Below are positions 21,127 to 26,755 of a DNA stretch of 26,811 bases, in pieces. Numbering within the stretch: the first letter of the stretch is position 1; every line of letters begins with the position of its first letter. The notes below the pieces were generated by a model. That model did not search any database, was not told the DNA's origin, and was given only the letters and a program-made list of their open reading frames with translations. This DNA is from a virus. The stretch is from the IMG/VR virus record IMGVR_UViG_3300030103_004662, positions 21,476 to 48,286 of that record. One strand, given 5' to 3'. Position numbers and translations under genes: made by a program.

Positions 21127-21150
21127 CGGATAAAAAATTGGTGGTAATAT
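21123..21150 (+). promoter_or_regulatory. Sigma70-type promoter, extended -10 (P6)
   Basis: TTGACG (21123-21128), 16 bases, TAATAT (21145-21150) with TG-G before it; TAATATACT as in P2 and P4. The -35 overlaps the stop codon of the cysteine synthase gene. The next ATG is only seven bases after the -10, so the transcript is predicted to start at or next to that ATG. Confidence 0.85.
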
Positions 21151-21156
21151 ACTAAA

Positions 21157-21465
21157 ATGGAAAACCAAATGGAAGATTATCCGACACAGGCTATGAAGCC
21201 TGGTACTTTTATTAGGGCAAACCGTTTAGATAGATTAGGGATTGTGACAGATGCTTTTTATGGCGAAAGAGACGCAGACAATCAACCCATTATTGTTTAC
21301 ACTATTTTACTTCTGCCAAAAAATAATCACCTTAGTTCTTCAAGAGAAGAAGAAGGATATTTTTTGACTAACGAGTTTGAATATGAAGTAACAGGATATT
21401 TGATGCTAAAACCTGTAAATATGAAAGAACTTAACATGAAACTCAAAGGAGGATTATTTATATGA
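21157..21465 (+). CDS. Small SH3-like barrel protein, predicted leaderless
   Basis: A 102-residue protein. KPGTFIRANRLDRLGIVTDAF is the same opening pattern as the small barrel proteins (G-x-F/V, then G-I-V), followed by a longer loop and VYTILLLPK. The only ATG choices are 21157 and 21169 and neither has a Shine-Dalgarno sequence; the promoter P6 would start transcription at about 21157, so a leaderless mRNA is likely. The stop overlaps the phosphomannomutase start by four bases. Confidence 0.7.
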   Translation: MENQMEDYPTQAMKPGTFIRANRLDRLGIVTDAFYGERDADNQPIIVYTILLLPKNNHLSSSREEEGYFLTNEFEYEVTGYLMLKPVNMKELNMKLKGGLFI

Positions 21466-22229
21466 AGTTCAAACCCTCAGCACTTTTGTTTGATATGGAC
21501 GGTACTCTTACTGACCCTCGGCAACTTATAACTCCGGAGGTTGTTTCGTGTTTACGACAAATTCCTAAATCTATCAAGCTTCATTTGGTTACTGGTTCTG
21601 ATATGGCAAAGATAGAAGAACAGATTCCTTTTAATCTATTATTGGAACTTTTTGATACCGTATACGCTTGCAATGGCACTAAGGTATATAACTGCAATTT
21701 AGATATGGATGATGAAACTAAAGCAATTGAGCCAGAATTGATTCACAAGGTCAGTATGAAGGATTTTTATTCAGAATCTGACCTTAATCATATTATAAAC
21801 GTTTTATTGAAAACAGCCGCAGAAACGCATACTAAAATTAAGACGGGAACTTTTGTTGAGTGGCGAGAAAGCCAAATAAACTTTTCGATAATCGGAAGAA
21901 ACTGCACCTCCGAACAAAGAAGTGATTACATCCGATGGGATAACAAAAGTGGAGAAAGAAAGAAGATAGTTGCAGACCTTCGAAACCATTTTCAAGGGTG
22001 GGGATTATCGTTTAGACTGGGTGGTCAAATATCAATTGATATTACCCGAGACGGCTGGGATAAGAGTTATGCATTTAAAAATATGACAGAAACACCTGAC
22101 CAGTGTGTATTTTTTGGAGATAAAATCTGCCCAGATGGAAATGACTTAGACATCGCTATGAAAAGTGCACGTTATCATAATGTCTCAAGTCCTGCCGACT
22201 TCATTTTACAGATGCAAGAGTATTTATGA
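21462..22229 (+). CDS. Eukaryotic-type phosphomannomutase (HAD superfamily)
   Basis: A 255-residue enzyme resembling the PMM2/SEC53 family, which interconverts mannose 6-phosphate and mannose 1-phosphate (first committed step toward GDP-mannose). The HAD motif DMDGT has Asp11 and Asp13. Family-specific blocks are FVEWRESQINFSIIGRNC, then ADLRNHFQGWGLSFRLGGQI, IDITRDGWDKSYAF, and FFGDKICPDGNDLDI, in the right order and length. This family is unlike the usual bacterial ManB/AlgC mutases. The start follows AAAGGAGG. Phage use could be sugar modification of DNA, capsid or host surface, but no partner gene is visible here. Confidence 0.88.
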   Translation: MKFKPSALLFDMDGTLTDPRQLITPEVVSCLRQIPKSIKLHLVTGSDMAKIEEQIPFNLLLELFDTVYACNGTKVYNCNLDMDDETKAIEPELIHKVSMKDFYSESDLNHIINVLLKTAAETHTKIKTGTFVEWRESQINFSIIGRNCTSEQRSDYIRWDNKSGERKKIVADLRNHFQGWGLSFRLGGQISIDITRDGWDKSYAFKNMTETPDQCVFFGDKICPDGNDLDIAMKSARYHNVSSPADFILQMQEYL

Positions 22230-22232
22230 TAT

Positions 22233-22451
22233 ATGGTAACTCTTACTCTACTGGTTGGTATTCTGTTAGCCCTGCTTTTGCCTGGTGGAACTTTGATGCT
22301 CATCGTGTGGCTGCGCTCAAAGCACGCAGAGAAGCAGCGAGAGTTGTTGAAGAAGATAAACGACAAAAGAAAATTGACTCTGCAAAAATTGCAGAAGGAA
22401 CAATATCGATATATGCGTAGCAAAAAAACAAATAAAAAAGTTGACAAGTAG
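22233..22451 (+). CDS. Single-span membrane protein with basic tail
   Basis: A 72-residue protein with one hydrophobic segment (VTLTLLVGILLALLLPGGTL and onward to about residue 25) followed by a long Lys/Arg/Gln-rich helix. An alternative frame, 22226-22420, encodes 64 residues and begins in an ATGA overlap with the phosphomannomutase stop. I favour the 22233 frame because it gives a coherent membrane helix plus charged tail. The 3' end overlaps the -35 of the next promoter. Confidence 0.55.
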   Translation: MVTLTLLVGILLALLLPGGTLMLIVWLRSKHAEKQRELLKKINDKRKLTLQKLQKEQYRYMRSKKTNKKVDK

Positions 22452-22468
22452 TATATCGGTGGTATCTT
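22441..22468 (+). promoter_or_regulatory. Sigma70-type promoter, extended -10 (P3)
   Basis: TTGACA (22441-22446), 16 bases, TATCTT (22463-22468) with TG-G before it, preceded by AATAAAAAAG. It drives the gene at 22493 through AAGGAGAGAG. Spacing and the TG-G element match P1, P2 and P4-P6; the -10 is the most divergent of the six. Confidence 0.8.
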
Positions 22469-22492
22469 AGGTAGTAAGATAAGGAGAGAGCG

Positions 22493-22678
22493 ATGAACTG
22501 CTTTCAAATTGAAGTCCGTGGCGTAACCTTTACAATCTGGGCACCTACCATTCAGGATGCCCTAGAAACCTTCATGATTGATATGGAGTTCTATGAGGTT
22601 CCTAAAGATGCTGTTTCTTTTAACAGTTCTGATACTCAGGAAGAACTTATCTTCCCAGCAGAATGTGGCGGTTTTTAA
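22493..22678 (+). CDS. Small hypothetical protein
   Basis: A 61-residue protein behind promoter P3 and AAGGAGAGAG. IEVRGVTFTIWAPTIQDALETFM suggests a small alpha/beta fold, possibly the start of a host-modifying or regulatory mini-protein. No motif identifies it. It stands in its own promoter-driven unit, so it is probably an early gene. Confidence 0.68.
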   Translation: MNCFQIEVRGVTFTIWAPTIQDALETFMIDMEFYEVPKDAVSFNSSDTQEELIFPAECGGF

Positions 22679-22690
22679 TACATTATTTTC

Positions 22691-22718
22691 TTGACTTCCT
22701 TTGTTCTTGTGATAATAT
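22691..22718 (+). promoter_or_regulatory. Sigma70-type promoter, extended -10 (P4)
   Basis: TTGACT (22691-22696), 16 bases, TAATAT (22713-22718) with TG-A before it; drives the gene at 22740 via AAGGGAGAGAG. An ATG-TAA start-stop pair sits right at the expected transcript start (22722-22727). Confidence 0.86.
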
Positions 22719-22739
22719 ACTAATGTAAGGGAGAGAGAT

Positions 22740-23213
22740 ATGAAGCGTGAAGCTGCTATCAAAAAGATTCGCAATCGTGCCAAAGCTGTCAAGCGTGAGG
22801 TTAATATTGAACAGAATGACTATCACAACAATGGTCAGGTCAAAGTCTATGTTCACTTTGAAGGCTCCAACCAGCTTATTTCATTCTGGACCAACAGTGA
22901 TGGGACAATCAGTTCTCCTCACGTCAAGCGCCAAGGTGATGAGTCCGACCCTCACACGGACTACTTCCCCGGTTGCTTTTATGACAACATTACGCAAGCA
23001 CTCAACTCGATTGCTCCGCTGCCTCCCAAGTACCCGGTTGGCTCGCTAGTCCGATTCAAGGATAATAAGCGCAACAACCGTTGGAAGTTGGCAGGCAAGG
23101 TTGCCTTGGTAATCCAAGCCGAAGCCGGCGGTAACTACAAGGTTCAGTATGATGGTAGCGAAGACCGCTACAATCCCTTCTACTCCCAGCGTGACCTTGA
23201 GATGATTTCATAA
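22740..23213 (+). CDS. Two-domain small protein: unnamed phage domain plus SH3-like barrel
   Basis: A 157-residue protein with a strong leader. Residues 1-25 are basic and helical. Residues 30-95 (HFEGSNQLISFWTNSDG, then GDESDPHTDYFPGCFYDNIT) resemble small domains found attached to large phage polyvalent proteins (SDxxTDY...G.F.DN..QA). Residues 98-157 are an SH3-like barrel (YPVGSLVRFKDNKR, GKVALVIQAEAGGNYKVQYDG, ending in QRDLEMI). It joins the barrel type of the 9444-10840 cluster to a second domain. Function unknown, but the strong promoter and C/G-rich codons indicate high expression. Confidence 0.72.
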   Translation: MKREAAIKKIRNRAKAVKREVNIEQNDYHNNGQVKVYVHFEGSNQLISFWTNSDGTISSPHVKRQGDESDPHTDYFPGCFYDNITQALNSIAPLPPKYPVGSLVRFKDNKRNNRWKLAGKVALVIQAEAGGNYKVQYDGSEDRYNPFYSQRDLEMIS

Positions 23214-23218
23214 AAAAC

Positions 23219-23246
23219 TTGACACCTCTCAAGTCCGTGATAATAT
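23219..23246 (+). promoter_or_regulatory. Sigma70-type promoter, extended -10 (P5)
   Basis: TTGACA (23219-23224), 16 bases, TAATAT (23241-23246), with CCGTG-A as in P1. It drives the gene at 23266 through AAGGAGAGAG. Confidence 0.87.
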
Positions 23247-23265
23247 AAGACATAAGGAGAGAGCA

Positions 23266-23580
23266 ATGGCTATCGCAAATCCCGAAGTAGAGTTTCACCT
23301 TCAAGATTTTATTGGCGACTGTGTTGCAATGCTCAGCGAGCATTACGAGTCTAAGTTTTCCAATCTTGAGGTTCCTCAAGTCAAAGTCAAAGAGGGTGGC
23401 AAATATTACAAAGTCTTCAAGGAGCAGGGCGAATACAACAAACACGTTTGGTTCTTCGTTAGCAAAGAAGACGGTTTGATTTGGAAACCCGCTTCTTGGA
23501 AGGCTCCTGCTCGCAACTTCCCTCGTGGAAATATTCTTGAAGACAAAGCAAAAGACGTCATTGGCGTCTACGGAATCTAA
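23266..23580 (+). CDS. Small phage protein with ASWKAPARNFPRGNI motif
   Basis: A 104-residue soluble protein. The second half (HVWFFVSKEDGLIWKPAS then WKAPARNFPRGNI) is a pattern I recall from unnamed phage proteins in several phage groups, where W-x-A-P-A-x-x-x-R-G-N-I is strongly conserved. The N-terminal half is helical. It has its own promoter P5 and clear ribosome binding site. Function unknown. Confidence 0.75.
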   Translation: MAIANPEVEFHLQDFIGDCVAMLSEHYESKFSNLEVPQVKVKEGGKYYKVFKEQGEYNKHVWFFVSKEDGLIWKPASWKAPARNFPRGNILEDKAKDVIGVYGI

Positions 23581-23592
23581 GGGGGCTTTACG

Positions 23593-23679
23593 ATGACAAA
23601 CTGGATGGAACCTTTGATGTTTTTGGCTGGTGTTGCAACAGGAATGTTGGTTGTCTCAGTTATGATTTTAGTAGGATAA
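23593..23679 (+). CDS. 28-residue membrane microprotein
   Basis: MTNWMEP followed by a single hydrophobic helix of about 20 residues (LMFLAGVATGMLVVSVMILV). The ATG has only a weak GGGGGC upstream and is 12 bases after the previous stop. Similar tiny single-span ORFs occur at 5294, 5798 and 11491. Coding is plausible but not certain. Confidence 0.45.
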   Translation: MTNWMEPLMFLAGVATGMLVVSVMILVG

Positions 23680-23710
23680 TAATATGAAAAAGAAATACAC
23701 CCGGCGAAGA

Positions 23711-23877
23711 TAAGCGTTAGGGGTAAACCCGACCGATTTGGCAGGAAGCACAAAGAGCCAGCGTCCCTACCTCCAGTAACCACATACCTTTGAAGAGTTG
23801 CGTGTGGAAAACGGGTTGTAGGGTCAGATACAAAGGACACAGGAGTCCCAGACGTACTTGGGCGAAAACTCTTCAAC
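23711..23877 (+). ncRNA. Candidate structured RNA upstream of the tRNA cluster
   Basis: No protein gene fits this stretch apart from a 9-codon ORF ending just before it. It holds a perfect 10-bp stem (23790-23799 with 23867-23876) that encloses two nested elements: GTGT/ACAC (23802-23805 with 23837-23840) around a TTGTA/TACAA hairpin (23816-23833), and a CCCA/TGGG hairpin (23847-23862). This is a consistent three-way junction. The 5' half has TAGGG/CCCTA (23718-23722 with 23765-23769) around TGGC/GCCA (23739-23760). It ends four bases before tRNA-Val. I cannot match it to a named RNA family. Confidence 0.5.
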
Positions 23878-23880
23878 TAT

Positions 23881-23955
23881 GCGCTTGTAGCTCAGTGGTA
23901 GAGCGTTGCCTTTACACGGCAGGGGTCGTAGGTTCAAACCCTACCGAGCGCACCA
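23881..23955 (+). tRNA. tRNA-Val (UAC)
   Basis: A complete cloverleaf: acceptor GCGCTTG with CGAGCGC (one T-G pair), D-stem GCTC/GAGC, anticodon stem with loop TTTACAC giving anticodon UAC, T-arm with GGTTCAAACC, discriminator A and encoded CCA. It should read GUA valine codons. Confidence 0.93.
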
Positions 23956-23958
23956 AAT

Positions 23959-24035
<77 letters not shown>

Positions 24036-24057
24036 AAGGGTTTTTATTGGAGGATAT

Positions 24058-24558
24058 ATGACGCCCGAACAAAAGTTTCAAGACTTGTATAAACAAATGT
24101 GGGATTTATGCCAAGAGAATAATTGGGGTGACCCTTTTTCTTATGCTCGTGCTAAAGAGATTTATGCAACGTGTGCGCTAGGGCATCAAATGCCAGGACC
24201 ACACATGTATGCTGGGGCTGATGGGATTAACCAAGATGGGCAACCAGTAGAATATAAATCTACTACCGGAAATAATTGTAAGGGCTCTTATACTGGCATT
24301 TCTGTTCAAAAAACCTGGCAAGAACAGGAAAAATATCTTGTTACAGAAAAGATTGGCAAGTATCCCGAACACTATTATAATCGCTTTGAGGATGGTAAAC
24401 TAGCAGAAAGCTGGAAGATGCCAGGTAAGAAAGTTTTAGAAATCTTGCTGAGCAAGTTACGAACCAAATACGATACTGTTTTATCCAAGAAGGACCCTCG
24501 TTTGGCAGCCGATATTACTTGGGGGGAAATCCAAGAACACGGTGAACAAGTACTATAA
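24058..24558 (+). CDS. PD-(D/E)xK nuclease-like protein
   Basis: A 166-residue protein. The start at 24058 is fixed by GGAGG four bases upstream; a longer frame beginning at 24001 lies inside tRNA-Arg. The core YAGADGINQDGQPVEYKST has Asp55, nine residues, Glu65-x-Lys67, the order of a PD-(D/E)xK nuclease active site. The N-terminus is helical. It lies between the tRNA pairs. It may be a free-standing or homing-type nuclease associated with tRNA genes, but I recognise no exact family. Confidence 0.75.
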   Translation: MTPEQKFQDLYKQMWDLCQENNWGDPFSYARAKEIYATCALGHQMPGPHMYAGADGINQDGQPVEYKSTTGNNCKGSYTGISVQKTWQEQEKYLVTEKIGKYPEHYYNRFEDGKLAESWKMPGKKVLEILLSKLRTKYDTVLSKKDPRLAADITWGEIQEHGEQVL

Positions 24559-24596
24559 GGCGTGATAAAATGTATCGTCACCAAAGGAGAAAACGA

Positions 24597-25181
24597 ATGG
24601 AAACAGAAATTGAAAAGAAAGAGCGTCTGACAGTAAAAGGTTTGATGTACACACAGGGAAACAATGATGAGTGTTATACTCCTGCCTACGGAGTAGAACC
24701 AATCCTAGAATACATTCCAGAAGGCGCAGTTGTGTGGTGCCCATTCGATGACAAGACTAGTGAGTTTGTCAAGCAAATATCTAAAACACATAGCGTTGTA
24801 TCCTCCCATATCAATGAAGGTAAGGATTTTTTTGAATACGAACCCGAGGAGTGGGACGTAATTATTTCTAATCCTCCTTTTACTAATAAGCGCAAGTTCT
24901 TTGAGAGGGCACTGTCCTTCGGCAAACCGTTCGCTCTCATTATGACAAACACTTGGCTCAACGATTCTGCTCCCAAGCAGTTGTTCGAAAATAAAGACTT
25001 GCAGCTTCTGATGTTTGATAAGCGTATGAAGTTTGTTTCCCCAGATGGCAGAGATAATAACAAGATTACATTTAGTAGCAGTTATTATTGTTGGAACTTT
25101 CTTCCTAAGCAGATTATTATGAAAAAACTTAATATTCCAAAAAAGGCTAAAAGTGTTAAAGCTTCTACGAAAAATCCCTAG
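24597..25181 (+). CDS. Methyltransferase-like protein with NPPF motif
   Basis: A 194-residue protein; the start at 24597 (AAAGGAG upstream) is better than 24570. NDECYTPAYGVEPIL, VVWCPFDDKTSEFV and DVIISNPPFTNK form the pattern of a family of small phage adenine-methylase-like proteins; NPPF is motif IV. The usual AdoMet glycine motif is replaced by the WCPFDD strand, so it may be a degenerate or specialised enzyme. Its 3' end overlaps the TilS-like gene by 29 bases. Adenine methylation of DNA or tRNA is plausible. Confidence 0.78.
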   Translation: METEIEKKERLTVKGLMYTQGNNDECYTPAYGVEPILEYIPEGAVVWCPFDDKTSEFVKQISKTHSVVSSHINEGKDFFEYEPEEWDVIISNPPFTNKRKFFERALSFGKPFALIMTNTWLNDSAPKQLFENKDLQLLMFDKRMKFVSPDGRDNNKITFSSSYYCWNFLPKQIIMKKLNIPKKAKSVKASTKNP

Positions 25182-25755
25182 AGAAGTAGGAGTCGCTGTC
25201 AGTGGCGGACCAGACTCTATGGCTATTTTAGATTTCCTAAGCAACAACCACAACGTGACGGCTTGTTATTTTGACCACGGTACAGACTTTGGCAGGAAGT
25301 GTAAAAGGTTTGTAAAGAGTTTTTGCGATAAAAAAGATATTCCTCTTGTTATTGGAATCAACTATAATTCTTGTCCGCCCGAAAAATCGCTCGAAGAACA
25401 TTGGCGTGATGAGCGATACAAGTTCTTCCACAGTTTCAATATGCCTATTGTTTCCGGTCATAACTTAGACGATGTAATAGAGTGGTATTTGTTCTCTTCT
25501 ATGCACGGAAAAAGTAAAGTTATCCCCTACAATAATAAAAACGTTATTAGACCATTCATCTCTACTTCTAAACGTTCGCTGGAAGACTGGTGTGTTAGGA
25601 AGGAAGTTCCATTCCTCACTGACCCAGCAAACGCAGACAGAAAGTTTATGAGAAGCATTATCAGGCACGACATTATGCCTCACGCTCGGCTGGTAAATCC
25701 GGGCATGGAAAAAACATTTAAGAAACTTGTAGAAAAGGAGTATAATAACATTTGA
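25153..25755 (+). CDS. tilS: tRNA(Ile)-lysidine synthase-like protein, short form
   Basis: A 200-residue N-type ATP-pyrophosphatase domain of the TilS type. The PP-loop is SGGPDSMA (about residues 18-25), followed by CYFDHGTDF, GHNLDDVIEWYL, and RSIIRHDIMP, which match the conserved TilS blocks (GHxxDDxxET and N/SxIRHxIxP). TilS makes lysidine at C34 of tRNA-Ile(CAU) so that it reads AUA instead of AUG. Cellular TilS is usually about twice as long; the tRNA-binding C-terminal domains are missing here. It lies 11 bases before a CAU tRNA, its likely substrate. Confidence 0.86.
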   Translation: MLKLLRKIPREVGVAVSGGPDSMAILDFLSNNHNVTACYFDHGTDFGRKCKRFVKSFCDKKDIPLVIGINYNSCPPEKSLEEHWRDERYKFFHSFNMPIVSGHNLDDVIEWYLFSSMHGKSKVIPYNNKNVIRPFISTSKRSLEDWCVRKEVPFLTDPANADRKFMRSIIRHDIMPHARLVNPGMEKTFKKLVEKEYNNI

Positions 25756-25766
25756 AAGGACCCTGT

Positions 25767-25843
25767 GGGGGATTAGCTCAATTGGTTAGAGCAATCGACT
25801 CATAATCGATAGGTTCAGAGTTCGAGTCTCTGGTCCCCTACCA
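25767..25843 (+). tRNA. tRNA with CAU anticodon, probably Ile2
   Basis: Complete cloverleaf with loop CTCATAA (anticodon CAU) and encoded CCA. The anticodon stem-loop TCGACTCATAATCGA resembles bacterial tRNA-Ile2 (core CGA-loop-TCG) rather than elongator tRNA-Met (TCA-loop-TGA). Acceptor stem GGGGGAT pairs with GTCCCCT with a G-T pair at the end. Its place directly after a tilS-like gene supports Ile2 modified by TilS to read AUA. Confidence 0.9.
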
Positions 25844-25844
25844 C

Positions 25845-25920
25845 GCCCGAATAGCTCAATTGGCAGAGCAGCGGTTTTGTAAACCGAAGGTTGCGGGTTC
25901 AATTCCTGCTTTGGGCACCA
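25845..25920 (+). tRNA. tRNA-Thr (UGU)
   Basis: Acceptor GCCCGAA with TTTGGGC, D-stem GCTC/GAGC, anticodon loop TTTGTAA giving UGU, discriminator A and encoded CCA. Reads ACA. Confidence 0.92.
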
Positions 25921-25923
25921 CAA

Positions 25924-25998
25924 GCGGCTATCGTATAATGGTTATTACCTCAGGTTTCCAACCTGATGACCTCAGTTCGATTCTGAGTAGCCGCTCCA
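25924..25998 (+). tRNA. tRNA-Gly (UCC)
   Basis: Perfect 7-bp acceptor (GCGGCTA with TAGCCGC), D-region TCGTATAATGGTTATTAC typical of glycine tRNA, loop TTTCCAA giving UCC, discriminator T and encoded CCA. Reads GGA. Confidence 0.93.
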
Positions 25999-25999
25999 T

Positions 26000-26087
26000 G
26001 GAAGAGTGTCCGAGTGGTCGATGGTGAGGCACTAGAAATGCCTTGTACAGCGATGTACCGTGGGTTCGAATCCCACCTCTTCCTCCA
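26000..26087 (+). tRNA. Class II tRNA-Ser-like, anticodon AGA
   Basis: An 88-base class II tRNA. Acceptor GGAAGAG with CTCTTCC, anticodon stem AGGCA/TGCCT closing a CTAGAAA loop (anticodon AGA), a long variable arm built on GTAC/GTAC (26045-26058) and T-arm GTGGG/CCCAC, then encoded CCA. The discriminator is T, not the usual G of bacterial serine tRNAs. A34 is rare in bacterial serine tRNAs, which use GGA or UGA. Confidence 0.85.
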
Positions 26088-26113
26088 GCCTCGCCTTCGG
26101 GCGGGGCTTTTTT
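26088..26113 (+). terminator. Rho-independent terminator with UUCG loop
   Basis: An 8-bp GC stem (GCCTCGCC with GGCGGGGC) with TTCG tetraloop, followed by six T residues (26108-26113). It closes the tRNA/TilS transcript immediately after tRNA-Ser. Confidence 0.95.
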
Positions 26114-26172
26114 ATTATAAGGCAGCTATATAGTATTGGTTCCAATCAAGTATATCCTGGGAGGATTTATAA

Positions 26173-26559
26173 ATGGCTGTAGCTATTACTCAAATAGGTG
26201 GACCTTTTGGCAGTATTATTGTTCGAGATACAGATTGCAACAACTCTGCTACTACTATTGCAAGCCCAACCACAGGCAGCATAATACAAATAGCTATTGA
26301 CAATCCTAACACCACGGCTGTATATTATAAGATGGCTGACACTGGCTCTCCAGTAGTTGGCACGACAGCAGCAGACCTTGTTGTTAGAGCTAGGGCAGCC
26401 TCAGTAGCTGGTCAACACGTTCGAACAACCGTACAGTTTGGTTTTCAAGAGATGCCTTTCAGCACGGGATTTAGTAGTTGGTGTGTAACAACCGCAGCAG
26501 AAGCAGGCAATACTTCGCCCGCCCTGAAGGTCTCAGCGTCTTATACTATTGGCGGCTAA
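26173..26559 (+). CDS. Probable virion or decoration protein
   Basis: A 128-residue protein with GGGAGG upstream of its ATG. It is rich in Gly, Ala, Ser and Thr with many short beta stretches (GSIIVRDTD, SIIQIAIDN, ADLVVRARA, VRTTVQFGF) and few charged residues. This composition is typical of phage head decoration or tail-surface beta-sandwich proteins, but there is no specific motif. It is the first gene after the terminator at 26088 and is followed by a long leader and a similar-looking partial gene. Confidence 0.7.
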   Translation: MAVAITQIGGPFGSIIVRDTDCNNSATTIASPTTGSIIQIAIDNPNTTAVYYKMADTGSPVVGTTAADLVVRARAASVAGQHVRTTVQFGFQEMPFSTGFSSWCVTTAAEAGNTSPALKVSASYTIGG

Positions 26560-26580
26560 AATAAAAGAAAATATTTCGTG

Positions 26581-26608
26581 AATAAGATACGATTTTGTTC
26601 GTCTTATT
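26581..26608 (+). repeat. Hairpin in the gap after the virion-like gene
   Basis: AATAAGA (26581-26587) pairs with TCTTATT (26602-26608), and CGA (26590-26592) with TCG (26599-26601). It lies 22 bases after the stop at 26559 and could protect the 3' end of the mRNA. It lacks a T-run. Confidence 0.55.
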
Positions 26609-26693
26609 GATGCTCCCCAGACTAACTAAGGTGAGTACTCAAAACAGTTATAAAAATGTTTTGTTTTAATGTTACCCAAAATAGTTACAACAG

Positions 26694-26716
26694 AGGGGTT
26701 TACAAACACAACCCCT
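26694..26716 (+). repeat. Hairpin upstream of the last gene
   Basis: AGGGGTT (26694-26700) pairs perfectly with AACCCCT (26710-26716), loop nine bases. It lies 40 bases before the ATG at 26756 and could be a leader element or the foot of a weak terminator; no T-run follows. Confidence 0.55.
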
Positions 26717-26755
26717 GGTCTAATGAATTAGGATTTTCTTTAGGAGGAAAATATT

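Noticed and set aside
23684-23713. 9-codon ORF (MKKKYTRRR)
   Set aside because: Too short to support from sequence alone, although it lies just ahead of the candidate RNA.
24705-25253. Antisense ORF of 182 codons opposite the NPPF and TilS-like genes
   Set aside because: The + strand frames have recognised motifs; nothing in the antisense product resembles a protein family.
26160-26176. TATAAAT before the gene at 26173 as a T4-type late promoter
   Set aside because: It overlaps the start codon and matches the late consensus poorly; no second copy of the motif is seen in the window.
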